A DNA stretch of 64,000 bases from Pedobacter mucosus (GCF_022200785.1 NZ_CP087585.1:2666001-2730000); one strand, 5' to 3'. Shown: positions 25,751 through 34,878, numbered from the stretch's first letter. The notes: generated by a model from the letters alone, not told the origin. Numbers and translations: made by a program.

Positions 25751-26122
25751 ATGAATTATAAATTAGAAGATTTAGAAGTTTACAATCTATCCGAAGGAAT
25801 ATCTGATAAGATATGGCACATTGTAATTAATTGGGATTATTTTGCTAAAGATACCATTGGAAAACAATTATGCAGAGCAGCAGATTCTATTAGCGCAAAT
25901 ATTGCCGAAGGCTATGGTCGATTTCATTTTAAGGAAAACAAAAATTTCTGTTATTATAGCAGAGGTTCTATTCTGGAGGTAAAATCGTTTTTAAGAAAAT
26001 CAAAAAATCGTAAATTAATCACGGATGAAATTTACCAGACGCTTTATTTAGACTTGCAAACCATCCATCTAAAATTGAACGCATACATAAAGTATATCGG
26101 AAAAAAGGCTGAGACGCTATAA
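25751..26122 (+). CDS. Four-helix-bundle protein (23S rRNA intervening-sequence family)
   Basis: A 123-residue all-helical protein of the family first found in intervening sequences of 23S rRNA genes. The family pattern is visible: LEVYNLSEGISDKI, IGKQLCRAADSISANIAEGYGR, then CYYSRGSILEVKSFLRKS. Homologues form small oligomers of unknown function and appear as scattered single genes in Bacteroidota. Here it splits the thyA/folA pair and is bounded by inverted simple repeats (25657-25693, 26171-26205), which suggests insertion. No transposase is present. Confidence 0.88.
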   Translation: MNYKLEDLEVYNLSEGISDKIWHIVINWDYFAKDTIGKQLCRAADSISANIAEGYGRFHFKENKNFCYYSRGSILEVKSFLRKSKNRKLITDEIYQTLYLDLQTIHLKLNAYIKYIGKKAETL

Positions 26123-26170
26123 TCCTGAAATGATTACACCTCTAGTTTGGCACTAAAATATTCATTCTGC

Positions 26171-26205
26171 TAACTAATAAACTAATGACTAATGACTAAT
26201 AAACC
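26171..26205 (-). repeat. ATTAGTCATTAGT-type repeat spanning the folA start codon
   Basis: On the minus strand it reads GGTTTATTAGTCATTAGTC followed by ATTAGTTTATTAG, matching the left repeat at 25657-25693 in type and inverted in direction. The folA ATG (26192) and its first codons lie inside it. Confidence 0.65.
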
Positions 26206-26701
26206 AAAAAGCCCTTCGCTTTTCATAGCAGTTGCAGTAGGCGAAAACTTTGCAATTGGAAAAAACAACCAGCTTTTATGGCACATGCCTGCTGATTTAA
26301 AGTTTTTTAAACAAACGACTTCTGGGCATACTGTTGTAATGGGCCGTAAGACTTATGATTCTGTTGGCAAACCATTACCAAACCGCCGAAATATTGTAAT
26401 TACGAGAGACTCATCATTAAAAATTGATGGTGTTGAAGTTGTAAATAGCTTGGATGAGGCTTTGGAAATTACTAAAAATGAAAACAAACCAGTTTTCATT
26501 GTTGGTGGTGCAGAAATTTACCGTCAGGCTTTACCTAAAACGGATATACTTTATTTAACTACGATTCATCATACTTTCGATGCTGATACTTTTTTTCCAG
26601 CAATTGATCGGAATGAATGGGAAACAGTAAGTTCTGATCCTCATAAAGCTGATGAAAAAAATAAGTATGATTATACTTTTGAGGTATTAAAAAGGAAGTA
26701 A
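26192..26701 (+). CDS. folA: Dihydrofolate reductase
   Basis: Reduces dihydrofolate to tetrahydrofolate; target of trimethoprim. Visible: IAVAVGENFAIGKNNQLLWHMPADLKFFK (the catalytic acidic residue after MPAD), TVVMGRKTYDSVGKPLPNRRNIVITR, and VFIVGGAEIYRQALPKTD. The 169 residues are standard. The start codon and MTNKP are encoded by a simple repeat, and the conserved domain begins at about residue 9, so the leader seems to have been acquired. It works with thyA, 535 bp upstream. Confidence 0.97.
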   Translation: MTNKPKSPSLFIAVAVGENFAIGKNNQLLWHMPADLKFFKQTTSGHTVVMGRKTYDSVGKPLPNRRNIVITRDSSLKIDGVEVVNSLDEALEITKNENKPVFIVGGAEIYRQALPKTDILYLTTIHHTFDADTFFPAIDRNEWETVSSDPHKADEKNKYDYTFEVLKRK

Positions 26702-26770
26702 ATAACTAAGTTCTAGAAAATAAACAAAGGAGTTTGGATGACAAGCTATTGATGAGTTATAGTTTTTACG

Positions 26771-26856
26771 GTCATCATGCTGAATTTAGTTTAGTATCTT
26801 TCATGCTTGTTGCCACATGCTAATCAGATCCTGAAACAAGTTCAGGATGACGACAG
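26771..26856. repeat. REP-like inverted repeat, copy 2
   Basis: GTCATCATGCTGAATTTAG and TTTAGTATCT on the left face AGATCCTGAAACAAG and TTCAGGATGAC on the right: GTCAT/ATGAC, CTGAA/TTCAG and ATCT/AGAT pair in order. This is the first of three repeats in the 723-bp gap between folA and secDF. Confidence 0.75.
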
Positions 26857-26902
26857 TTCGTGTATAGCTTTTTACAAATTTGAATATCAACGCTTAGAAA
26901 TC

Positions 26903-27040
26903 TTGTCATTCTGAACATAGTCAAGAATCTCATTCCATGGAAAGCTACTAAACAATAAACCGCTCAACTCGAATTGGTGGGTTAAATTCAGGTAGATCTA
27001 ATTGCTGGCGGATTCTTCATTGCATTCAGAATAACAGCAA
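26903..27040. repeat. REP-like inverted repeat, copy 3 (long loop)
   Basis: CTTGTCATTCTGAA and AAGAATC at the left pair with GATTCTT and TTCAGAATAACAGCAAG at the right, with about 75 bp between the arms. Same family as 26771 and 20915, apparently with inserted sequence in the loop. Confidence 0.65.
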
Positions 27041-27150
27041 GATTTAGAGTGCAATACTATGAATTTATGCACTCTTATAAATGCTTACCTTTCATATTGA
27101 CGAAAGCACAAAGCTCTTAGCCGAAAATAGTAATCCATCCTACGCCACCT

Positions 27151-27249
27151 AAACCCGATATACGTGAAAAGCCAACGATTTTTCTTCGGTGCTTGTAACA
27201 TTAGCGGGACCGAACCAAAGACAAGAGCCACTGCAATTGCTTTCCAAAT
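27151..27249 (+). repeat. Dispersed AAACCCGAT element
   Basis: AAACCCGATATACGTGAAAA, CGATTTTTCTTCGGTGCTTG, TTAGCGGGACCG, then CACTGCAATTGCTTTCCAAA. Head and tail match the 21976 copy closely. It is the third repeat in the folA-secDF gap; the rest of that gap (26702-27424) shows only the promoter at 27371. Confidence 0.8.
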
Positions 27250-27370
27250 AAATTTAGCTTCAAAATAAAAAGCTTAAACATGTTCTGCGCAACAAAAGCG
27301 GCTTTAATACCCTATAAAAATTAATGTTAATAAATTATCAACTAAGGGGTTTAAAATTTAAAAATTTAAT

Positions 27371-27378
27371 TAGATTTG
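27371..27378 (+). promoter_or_regulatory. Predicted -7 element of secDF
   Basis: TAGATTTG fits TAnnTTTG exactly, 46 bp before the ATG. The -33 region is TTTA-like only. Transcription would start near 27385. Confidence 0.55.
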
Positions 27379-27424
27379 CCGACTTGTTAAAAAACAGCGA
27401 AAGACAAATTATTTTAAACAAACA

Positions 27425-30415
27425 ATGCAAGGAAAAGGTTTTATAAAGTTTATAGCGATAGTATTAGCTATCGTTTGTGCGTATGCACTTTCATTTACAT
27501 TGGTATCATCCAGCGTAGAAAAAGACGCAAAAAACTATGCGAAAGGTAACTTAGCCAAAGAGAAGGCTTATTTAGATTCGATGGGTACGGTGAAAGTTTA
27601 CCCTTTATTGGGCTTCACTTATCAGGAAGTAAAATCGAAGGAAATTAATTTAGGCTTAGATTTAAAAGGCGGAATGAATGTAACGATGGAAATATCGTTA
27701 TCTGAGTTGGTTAAATCTTTAGCGGGCAACCCTACTGATGCAAACTTTAATACAGCATTGCAAAATGCTCAAACTCAATTAAACGCTGGCGGTAAAGATT
27801 ACATCAAATTGTTTGTTAACGAATTTGAGAAATTAAGTCCAAACACTAAGCTTGCAGATTATTTTTCTAATCAGGATAATGCAACACAATTAAAATCGAG
27901 TGCGAGTAACGGCGAAGTTCAATCTTTTTTAGAGAAAGAGGCAACTAGCGCTATTGATCGTTCATTCTTTATTCTACGTTCTCGTATTGATGGTTTCGGT
28001 GTTGTTAGTCCGAACATGCAAAAACAAGAAGGTAGCAACCGAATCTTAATTGAGATGCCGGGTGTTCAAGATAAAGACCGTATCTCTAAATTGCTACAAG
28101 GTTCGGCTGAATTACAATTTTGGCAAGTTTATCAGGTTCAAGAAGTTGTTCCTTTATTAGAAAATATAAACAAAACTTTAGCAGCTACTTTAAAAGATAC
28201 TGCAACAGTTGCAAATGATACAACGACTAAAGCTGCTACTGGCGGTAAATTGGCCGGGTTGGAAAAAGCAGGTGTTAAAGATTCATTAGCTAAAGGTGGC
28301 AAACTTGCCGGTTTAGGTAAAAAAGACTCTACTGCTGCAAAAGCTGCTATAGCAAAATCTAATCCTTTATTTTCAGTTTTAAGTATCCCTACTTATACTG
28401 CAGAAAACGGACAACAGCAATTACGCCCAGGACCAATTGTTGCTTGGGTTGCTCAAAAAGATACGTCAAAAGTAAACTCATACTTTAAACTTCCTGAAGT
28501 TGCCGCTGCAATTCCATCTACGATGAAATTTATGTGGAGCGTTAAGCCTATGGAAGGCAGTAAAGTCTTTGAATTATATGCAATTAAAGTCACTAGTGCT
28601 GATGGTAAGCCAGATTTAGGTGGTGAATCAGTTAGTGACTCTCGTAATGATTTTGATCAGAAAGGAAAACCAGAGGTAACCATGTACATGACCAGTGAAG
28701 GTTCTGCTAAATGGAAAAAAATTACCGCAGAGGCAGCCTCTGATGCAAATAATAAAAAAGCAATTGCTATTGTTTTGGATAACGCAGTATATTCTGCGCC
28801 AACGGTTCAAAACGAAATCACGGGTGGTGTTTCTTCTATCACAGGTAACTTTACACAAGAGGATACAAAAGATTTATCAAACATTTTAAAAGCTGGTAAA
28901 TTACCTGCTCCTGCTCGTATTGCTGGTAGCTTTGTAGTTGGACCAACTTTAGGTGCGCAAGCGATTCATGATGGTTTAATCTCATTCATTATTGCATTTA
29001 TAGTGATTTTGATCTTCATGGCGTTATATTATCACCGTGCTGGTTGGGTTGCAAACTTTGCTTTGTTAATAAACCTTTTCTTTATCATGGGTATACTGGT
29101 TTCTTTAGGAGCAGTATTAACATTGCCTGGTATCGCAGGTATAGTACTCGTAATCGGTTTATCAGTAGATGCAAACATTCTAATTTTCGAACGTGTACGT
29201 GAAGAACTCGCTCTAGGAAAAAATACTGCGTTGGCAATTAAAGAAGGTTTCAAACATGCAATGCCTTCTATTATCGATTCAAACGTTACCTTATTTATTT
29301 TAGGTGCAATCCTTTATGTTTTTGGTAGCGGACCTGTTCAAGGTTTTGCAACTACTTTGTGTATTGGTATTCTTTCTTCATTATTTGCAGCTGTTGCCAT
29401 AACAAGGGTAATATTTGATTCATTAATCAACCGCAAAATTGAGGTTAGCTTCGATAACAAATTAACGCGTAATGCATTCAAGGATATCAGTTTCGACTTC
29501 GTTGGTCGACGTAAAATTTATTACGTAATCTCTACTGCAATAATTATTTTAGGGTTTGTTTTCTATTTTAAAAATGGAGGTTTAAACTTAGGGGTAGATT
29601 TTAAAGGTGGTAGAACTTATTTGGTTCACTTTGATAAAGCAGTAAATACCGAAGACTTAAAAACTAAATTAAATCCTGTATTTGGTAATGAAACACCAGA
29701 AGTTAAAACTGCGGGAGAAGATAGTCAGGTAAAAATTACCACTACTTTCCATATTGAAGATCAAAACCCTAAAACGGATAAAGTTGTAGAAGATGCCTTA
29801 GTTAAGGGTTTAGCAACTACTGGAATTAAATATGAAATTGCAAGCTCGCAAAAAGTAACGCCAATTATCGCTAGCGATATTGTAAATGGTGCTTTTTATG
29901 CCGTATTAATATCATGTTTATTCATGTTTATCTATATCGTAGTACGATTTAAAAAATGGCAATATGGTTTAGGTGCGGTTATCGCATTATTCCATGATGT
30001 GTTAATGGTACTATCGTTTTACACAATTTTAGATGGAGTAATGCCTTTCTCTTTAGAAATTGGTCAGGATTTTATCGCAGCGATTTTAACGGTAATGGGT
30101 TATACCATGACGGAAACCGTTGTTGTGTTTGACCGTATCCGTGAGAAACTAAAAGAATCTGGTAAAGAAGATTTACATGGTGAAGAACGTAATAACTTAA
30201 TCAACTTCGCCTTGAACAGCACTTTAAGTCGTACAATTTTAACTTCGTTAACCGTATTCTTCGTGTTATTGGTAATCTTCATTTTTGGTGGAGATAGTAT
30301 CCGCGGATTCATCTTCGCCTTATTAATCGGTCGTATTATTGGTACATATTCATCATTATGTATCTCAACTCCAATCGTAATTGATTTGGGTAGTTCAGCT
30401 GAAAAGAAGAAGTAA
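27425..30415 (+). CDS. secDF: SecDF, fused protein-export membrane protein
   Basis: Proton-driven partner of SecYEG that pulls secreted proteins across the inner membrane. SecD and SecF are fused into one 996-residue protein, as usual in Bacteroidota. The SecD half has a first helix, NLGLDLKGGMNVTME, a large periplasmic domain and helices with SVDANILIFERVREEL. The SecF half has NLGVDFKGGRTYLV and MTETVVVFDRIREKL. An odd low-complexity insert rich in Ala, Lys and Asp, with three GKLAGL repeats, lies at about 265-315 in the periplasmic domain. It ends at a strong terminator. Confidence 0.97.
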   Translation: MQGKGFIKFIAIVLAIVCAYALSFTLVSSSVEKDAKNYAKGNLAKEKAYLDSMGTVKVYPLLGFTYQEVKSKEINLGLDLKGGMNVTMEISLSELVKSLAGNPTDANFNTALQNAQTQLNAGGKDYIKLFVNEFEKLSPNTKLADYFSNQDNATQLKSSASNGEVQSFLEKEATSAIDRSFFILRSRIDGFGVVSPNMQKQEGSNRILIEMPGVQDKDRISKLLQGSAELQFWQVYQVQEVVPLLENINKTLAATLKDTATVANDTTTKAATGGKLAGLEKAGVKDSLAKGGKLAGLGKKDSTAAKAAIAKSNPLFSVLSIPTYTAENGQQQLRPGPIVAWVAQKDTSKVNSYFKLPEVAAAIPSTMKFMWSVKPMEGSKVFELYAIKVTSADGKPDLGGESVSDSRNDFDQKGKPEVTMYMTSEGSAKWKKITAEAASDANNKKAIAIVLDNAVYSAPTVQNEITGGVSSITGNFTQEDTKDLSNILKAGKLPAPARIAGSFVVGPTLGAQAIHDGLISFIIAFIVILIFMALYYHRAGWVANFALLINLFFIMGILVSLGAVLTLPGIAGIVLVIGLSVDANILIFERVREELALGKNTALAIKEGFKHAMPSIIDSNVTLFILGAILYVFGSGPVQGFATTLCIGILSSLFAAVAITRVIFDSLINRKIEVSFDNKLTRNAFKDISFDFVGRRKIYYVISTAIIILGFVFYFKNGGLNLGVDFKGGRTYLVHFDKAVNTEDLKTKLNPVFGNETPEVKTAGEDSQVKITTTFHIEDQNPKTDKVVEDALVKGLATTGIKYEIASSQKVTPIIASDIVNGAFYAVLISCLFMFIYIVVRFKKWQYGLGAVIALFHDVLMVLSFYTILDGVMPFSLEIGQDFIAAILTVMGYTMTETVVVFDRIREKLKESGKEDLHGEERNNLINFALNSTLSRTILTSLTVFFVLLVIFIFGGDSIRGFIFALLIGRIIGTYSSLCISTPIVIDLGSSAEKKK

Positions 30416-30437
30416 GGTCTTAAAATCTTAATATATA

Positions 30438-30469
30438 AGCGTCTCGAGTAATCGGGACGCTTTTTTTTT
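30438..30469 (+). terminator. Rho-independent terminator of secDF
   Basis: AGCGTCTCGA, short loop, TCGGGACGC with one G-T pair, followed by nine T. It lies 23 bp after the stop codon. Confidence 0.93.
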
Positions 30470-30577
30470 GACTTCTCTAGTGAAGTTTTTCAAATGACTA
30501 TATGAAGATAACTTCAACTTGAGCTGGATTTATTGGAATCATATTATAAGGTTTTGGAAATTAACGTTAGTAACTCT

Positions 30578-30646
30578 TTTGTTCCTGCAGTCCTGCTATA
30601 CTTCCTGCTCCTGAAAAAATCAGTAGCATCCATCCTATCAGGTTTA
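30578..30646 (-). repeat. Dispersed AAACCCGAT element, minus orientation, diverged
   Basis: On the minus strand AAACCTGATAGGATGGA, then CTGATTTTTTCAGGAG, then AGTATAGCAGGACT. Blocks and order match the family, but the tail is missing. It explains the two overlapping 64- and 79-codon minus-strand frames here, which I do not treat as genes. Nothing else is seen in 30470-30737. Confidence 0.6.
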
Positions 30647-30737
30647 TTGAACAAAAGCTTGTTCTTAACCCATAAAAAGTAAAGAGAAAAATCTCCTTTC
30701 TTTTGCAATCTAACTTTTTGTACTTTGCGATTAAACA

Positions 30738-31607
30738 ATGGATCAAATGAGCCAAAATAAATTTAAACTTGTAGAATGCCCTCGCGATGCAATGCAAGGT
30801 TTGCATAATTTCGTTCCAACTAAACTAAAATCCGAGTATTTAAATCTATTGTTACAAGTTGGTTTCGATACGCTGGATTTTGGAAGTTTTGTTAGTGCGA
30901 AGGCAATTCCACAAATGAGTGATACAGCAGAAGTTTTAGCAAACTTAGACTTAAGCAATACAGCAACTGAACTTTTAGCTATTGTAGCGAATTTAAGAGG
31001 TGTAGAAGATGCTGTAAAACATGAGCAAATCAAATACTTGGGATTTCCGTTCTCCATATCGGAAACTTTCCAACAGCGCAACACAAATTCAAGTATATCG
31101 CAATCTCTTTTTACTGTAGAAGAAATGCTTAATCTTTGTAATAGAAGCAATAAGGAAGCTGTAGTGTACCTATCGATGGGCTTTGGAAATCCTTATGGAG
31201 ACGAGTGGAATTATGAAATTGTAGAAGAATGGGCAGATATTTTAGTAGATAAAGGTGTTAAAATTCTTTCCTTAGCTGATACAGTTGGCGTTTCTACGAC
31301 AGAAAAGATAGCAGCTATTATGCCTAAACTTTTGACGAAATTTGATAAAACTGAAATTGGAATTCATTTACATGCTACACCTTCAGATCGTTTGGATAAA
31401 ATAGAGGCTGCATATCATGCAGGCGTTAAGCGCATAGATTCTGCATTAAAAGGATATGGCGGCTGCCCGATGGCAGCTGATGATTTAACTGGAAATATCG
31501 CTACTGAAGACGTAATAAGCTTTTTAAACTCGAAAGACGAAGAACTCAATCTTAATATAGAAAAGTGGAATGAGGCTATGAGTTTATCTGGAAAAATATT
31601 TGGGTAG
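30738..31607 (+). CDS. Hydroxymethylglutaryl-CoA lyase
   Basis: Cleaves HMG-CoA to acetoacetate and acetyl-CoA, the last step of leucine breakdown. DRE-TIM family: LVECPRDAMQG at the N-terminus holds the catalytic Arg-Asp pair and Gln; GIHLHATPSDR supplies the metal-binding HxH; and KGYGGCPMAADDLTGNIATEDV is the lyase signature with its reactive Cys. The 289 residues are normal. The start is ATG 30738 or 30747. No other leucine-pathway gene is adjacent. Confidence 0.92.
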   Translation: MDQMSQNKFKLVECPRDAMQGLHNFVPTKLKSEYLNLLLQVGFDTLDFGSFVSAKAIPQMSDTAEVLANLDLSNTATELLAIVANLRGVEDAVKHEQIKYLGFPFSISETFQQRNTNSSISQSLFTVEEMLNLCNRSNKEAVVYLSMGFGNPYGDEWNYEIVEEWADILVDKGVKILSLADTVGVSTTEKIAAIMPKLLTKFDKTEIGIHLHATPSDRLDKIEAAYHAGVKRIDSALKGYGGCPMAADDLTGNIATEDVISFLNSKDEELNLNIEKWNEAMSLSGKIFG

Positions 31608-31614
31608 CGTTCTT

Positions 31615-31660
31615 GCCACGGAAAACAGAAAAAAATTTGGCGACTTCAGTTTTCCGTGGC
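31615..31660. terminator. Stem-loop between convergent genes
   Basis: GCCACGGAAAAC (31615-31626) and GTTTTCCGTGGC (31649-31660) form a 12-bp perfect stem with a 22-base loop, between the HMG-CoA lyase and the GNAT gene on opposite strands. There is no long T-run on either side, so its role as a bidirectional terminator is likely but not certain. Confidence 0.6.
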
Positions 31661-31671
31661 GAACAAAGACA

Positions 31672-32094
31672 CTAAACGCTCTTAACCATTTTAAAATGCT
31701 GAATACCAGCCTCTTCAAATTGATCGCCTTCAGCAACGAAACCGAATTTAGCGTATAAGCTCATGGCACTTAATTGAGAGTTTAAGTAAATGTAGTGTGC
31801 ATCTTCCGGTAAATCAGACAATGCTTCAGCAATTAAAGCACGACCAACGCCTTGACCCCTAAATTCTTTCAGTACTGCAAATCGCTCTAATTTATAACCT
31901 GCATCTGTTTTACGCCAACGGCAAGCACCGCAAGGTTGTCCGCTCTGTGTTGCAATAAAATGAATGGATTCATCTTCATGTTCCCATTCCAATTCTGGCG
32001 GACAATTTTGTTCATCAACAAATACAATTTTGCGTATTGCAAAAACCTTATCTAAATCTTCCTGGTGATTAACTTTTTGAACGAGTAGGCTCAT
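31672..32094 (-). CDS. GNAT family N-acetyltransferase
   Basis: A 140-residue single-domain acetyltransferase. The acetyl-CoA pocket is seen in LERFAVLKEFRGQGVGRALIAEAL (the R/Q-x-x-G-x-G/A loop), followed by AHYIYLNSQLSAMSLYAKFGFVAEG. It resembles the ElaA type (IRKIVFVDEQNCPPELEWEHEDE at the N-terminus). The substrate is unknown. Its ATG overlaps the stop of the upstream iron-permease-like gene by four bases, so they form one transcript. Confidence 0.9.
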   Translation of the reverse strand: MSLLVQKVNHQEDLDKVFAIRKIVFVDEQNCPPELEWEHEDESIHFIATQSGQPCGACRWRKTDAGYKLERFAVLKEFRGQGVGRALIAEALSDLPEDAHYIYLNSQLSAMSLYAKFGFVAEGDQFEEAGIQHFKMVKSV

Positions 32095-32576
32095 TTTTTA
32101 CGTTTTTTAAAATGCCTGTTTGTCTTTAATTTAGTATCATTATTTTCCAAAGCTACATCAATGGAATGTGAGCAGTGAATATCGGTTTCTTTTTTCGAAA
32201 GTTTGGCAAGCGTAACATAAAATTTATGTAACTCATCCAATTCTTCTTCTGTCAAATCCTCAATATCAACCATCCTATTGCTAGCCCTTTCATGCGCTGC
32301 AATTAATTCATTTAATTTTAGTTGTATTGCTTTCCCATCTTTATTTTGTGCTTTCTGAATTAAAAAAACCATTAAGAAAGTAATAATTGTTGTTCCGGTA
32401 TTGATAACAAGTTGCCAGGTTTCAGAATAATTAAATAAGGGACCAGTTACTGCCCATACCAGTACGATAATGGTTGCTGAAATGAAAGCAATAGAGCTAC
32501 CGGTAAATTTAGTTGCAGCATTAGCAAATCGTTCAAAAAAGCTATTTTTTTTTGAACTAATTTTAGGTTCTTCCAT
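32091..32576 (-). CDS. Low-affinity iron permease family protein
   Basis: About 161 residues from ATG 32576 (the TTG one codon upstream is unnecessary). Two membrane helices (about 26-48 and 57-79) surround the family motif WQLVINTGTTIITFLMVFLIQKAQNKD, and the C-terminal half is charged and helical. The family name comes from fungal Fet4, but these short bacterial proteins have only part of it, and iron transport has not been shown for them to my knowledge. Overlaps the GNAT start by four bases. Confidence 0.85.
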   Translation of the reverse strand: MEEPKISSKKNSFFERFANAATKFTGSSIAFISATIIVLVWAVTGPLFNYSETWQLVINTGTTIITFLMVFLIQKAQNKDGKAIQLKLNELIAAHERASNRMVDIEDLTEEELDELHKFYVTLAKLSKKETDIHCSHSIDVALENNDTKLKTNRHFKKRKK

Positions 32577-32614
32577 CAAATTGTATTTGATTAAATATAA
32601 AAATTAAACAAACA

Positions 32615-32649
32615 AAAACACCATAAGTTTTTAAGGCTTATGGTGTTTT
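32615..32649 (-). terminator. Terminator of the fructose-bisphosphate aldolase gene
   Basis: AAAACACCATAAG and CTTATGGTGTTTT make a 13-bp perfect stem with a 9-base loop. Read on the minus strand it ends in a T-run, 25 bp after the aldolase stop codon. Confidence 0.93.
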
Positions 32650-32673
32650 ATTATGTTATAAAAATGAACGAAT

Positions 32674-33759
32674 CTAATCTTCTAATTTATCATTTACATT
32701 AATGCAATTCAAATCTTCAAAAGCAGTTGTTAAACGTTTAACAAAAGTTTCTTCACCTTTACGCAACCAAACACGAGGATCATAATATTTTTTATTTGGT
32801 TTATCATCGCCATCAGGATTACCAATTTGGCCCTGAAGAAAGGCTTCATTCTTTTTGTAATATTCTAAAATACCTTCCCAGAACGCCCATTGCATGTCGG
32901 TATCAATGTTCATCTTAATCGCACCATAAGAAATTGCTTCTCTTATTTCTTCTTGTGAAGAACCTGAACCACCATGAAAAACAAAATTAATTGGTTTTTC
33001 TGCTTCAAGCCCTAGTTTTTCTTTGATATAATCTTGAGAATTTTTAAGAATTACCGGTTGAAGTTTAACATTACCCGGTTTATAAACACCATGAACATTA
33101 CCAAAGGCCGCAGCAACTGTAAAACGAGGCGAAACTTTGCTTAATTCTTCGTATGCATAAGCAACCTCACTTGGTTGAGTATATAGCTTAGAGCTATCAA
33201 CATCGCTATTATCTACGCCATCTTCCTCACCGCCGGTAACACCAAGTTCTATTTCGATGGTCATGTTCATTTTAGACATTCGAGCTAAATATTTAGCCGA
33301 AATTTCCATGTTTTCTTCAATAGATTCTTCCGATAAATCTAACATATGTGATGAAAACAAAGGTTTTCCTGTTTCAGCGAAGAATTTTTCACCATGGTCT
33401 AAAAGGCCATCAATCCAAGGCAATAATTTTTTAGCGGCGTGATCTGTGTGTAAAACCACGGCAACACCATAATGTTCTGCCAATAAGTGTACATGTTTGG
33501 CTGCCGATACAGCGCCTAAAATACATGCTTGTAATTTCTCATTATCTAAAGATTTACCAGCATAAAACTGAGCACCACCATTAGATAATTGAATCATAAC
33601 AGGCGAATTTACTGCCTTAGCAGTTTCCAACACAGCATTAACAGTATTTGTACCTGTTACATTAACTGCTGGTAAAGCAAACTGATGTTTTTTAGCCTGT
33701 TCAAACAATTCTTGAACGGCATCTCCGTAAATTACGCCTTTATAGCCTTTTAAACCCAT
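32674..33759 (-). CDS. fbaA: Class II fructose-bisphosphate aldolase
   Basis: Zinc enzyme of glycolysis and gluconeogenesis. Visible: LPAVNVTGTNTVNAVLETA, the zinc ligand and catalytic pair in VVLHTDHAAKKLLPW, EIELGVTGGEEDGVDNS, AFGNVHGVYKPGNVKL, FVFHGGSGSS and MNIDTDMQWAFW. The 361 residues match the E. coli FbaA (class IIA) type. It is flanked by its own terminator and diverges from accD across a 205-bp gap. Confidence 0.97.
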   Translation of the reverse strand: MGLKGYKGVIYGDAVQELFEQAKKHQFALPAVNVTGTNTVNAVLETAKAVNSPVMIQLSNGGAQFYAGKSLDNEKLQACILGAVSAAKHVHLLAEHYGVAVVLHTDHAAKKLLPWIDGLLDHGEKFFAETGKPLFSSHMLDLSEESIEENMEISAKYLARMSKMNMTIEIELGVTGGEEDGVDNSDVDSSKLYTQPSEVAYAYEELSKVSPRFTVAAAFGNVHGVYKPGNVKLQPVILKNSQDYIKEKLGLEAEKPINFVFHGGSGSSQEEIREAISYGAIKMNIDTDMQWAFWEGILEYYKKNEAFLQGQIGNPDGDDKPNKKYYDPRVWLRKGEETFVKRLTTAFEDLNCINVNDKLED

Positions 33760-33964
33760 TTCTTGTTATTTTATTTAATTCGAAGTTATAAAAAAAAATA
33801 ACATTTTGCACTTTTATAACAACAGAATTATTTGCTTAATAACCAAACAAGGCATATTTAGTCTGAAAATTAATTTATGCATCGTGTACATTATACACTA
33901 AATAGAAATACTTGAGTTATAATAATTTTTCGTTTCTTTGCAGTCCAATTCTTTAAAAAATTAT

Positions 33965-34810
33965 ATGGCTTGGTTTAAGAGAGAGAATAAAGGTATCATT
34001 ACCACAACTGAAGAGAAAAAAGAAGCACCCGATGGATTGTGGAATAAATGTCCAAATTGTAAAAAACCATTACATCAGGCAGAGCTTCAAGAAAACAAAT
34101 ATGTTTGTCATTATTGCGAATACCATTTAAGAGTTGGTTCTGCAGAATACTTTGAAGTTTTGTTTGATAATAATGAATTTAAAGAGCTTTTCGCTAATTT
34201 AACATCTGGCGATCCGCTAAACTTCAACGATAATAAACCATATACGGATAGAATTATTGAAAGTCAGGCGAAAACTGGCTTAAAAGATGCAATTAGGGCT
34301 GGTGTAGGCAAAATTGATGGTCAAGATCTCGTTATTGCTTGTATGGATTTTACCTTTATTGGTGGTTCTATGGGTTCGGTTGTAGGGGAGAAAATTGCCC
34401 GTTCAATTGATCACAGCATAAAGCATAAGATTCCTTTTTTAATGATTTCAAAATCTGGTGGAGCACGAATGATGGAAGCTGCATTTTCGCTAATGCAAAT
34501 GGCTAAAACTTCTGCGAAACTTGCATTGCTTAGTCAGGCAAAAATCCCTTATATTTCTTTATTAACAGATCCAACAACTGGTGGCGTAACCGCATCTTAT
34601 GCAATGTTAGGCGATATTAATATTGCTGAACCTGGTGCATTAATCGGCTTTGCCGGACCACGAGTTATTAAAGAAACCATTAAAAAGGATTTACCGAAAG
34701 GCTTCCAAACTTCAGAATTTGTATTGGAGCATGGTTTTCTAGATTTTATTGTTGATAGAAGAGCTTTAAAATCAAAGCTTAGTTCTTTCATTAAAATGCT
34801 AGCTAATTAA
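33965..34810 (+). CDS. accD: Acetyl-CoA carboxylase carboxyltransferase subunit beta
   Basis: Beta half of the carboxyltransferase that makes malonyl-CoA for fatty-acid synthesis; its alpha partner AccA is not in the window. The N-terminal zinc ribbon is CPNC (about 25-28) and CHYC (about 47-50). The crotonase-like core follows: [55 protein letters not shown] and [16 protein letters not shown] use ATG 33965 (MAWFKREN), which matches homologues; the TTG at 33938 is an upstream extension. A terminator follows. Confidence 0.97.
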   Translation: MAWFKRENKGIITTTEEKKEAPDGLWNKCPNCKKPLHQAELQENKYVCHYCEYHLRVGSAEYFEVLFDNNEFKELFANLTSGDPLNFNDNKPYTDRIIESQAKTGLKDAIRAGVGKIDGQDLVIACMDFTFIGGSMGSVVGEKIARSIDHSIKHKIPFLMISKSGGARMMEAAFSLMQMAKTSAKLALLSQAKIPYISLLTDPTTGGVTASYAMLGDINIAEPGALIGFAGPRVIKETIKKDLPKGFQTSEFVLEHGFLDFIVDRRALKSKLSSFIKMLAN

Positions 34811-34833
34811 TCTTAGATACCTTAAATAATTTT

Positions 34834-34878
34834 AAAAGCAGGGCTTGAACGACTTCGGTTAATTCAGCCCTGCTTTTT
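34834..34878 (+). terminator. Terminator of accD
   Basis: AAAAGCAGGGCT (34834-34845) pairs with AGCCCTGCTTTT (34866-34877); a T-run follows. The right arm is shared with a copy of the dispersed AAACCCGAT element (AGCAGGGC block), so the repeat seems to serve as the terminator. Confidence 0.85.

Noticed and set aside
30544..30806. Two minus-strand frames of 64 and 79 codons
   Set aside because: They overlap each other and a dispersed element, one runs into the HMG-CoA lyase start, and neither looks conserved.
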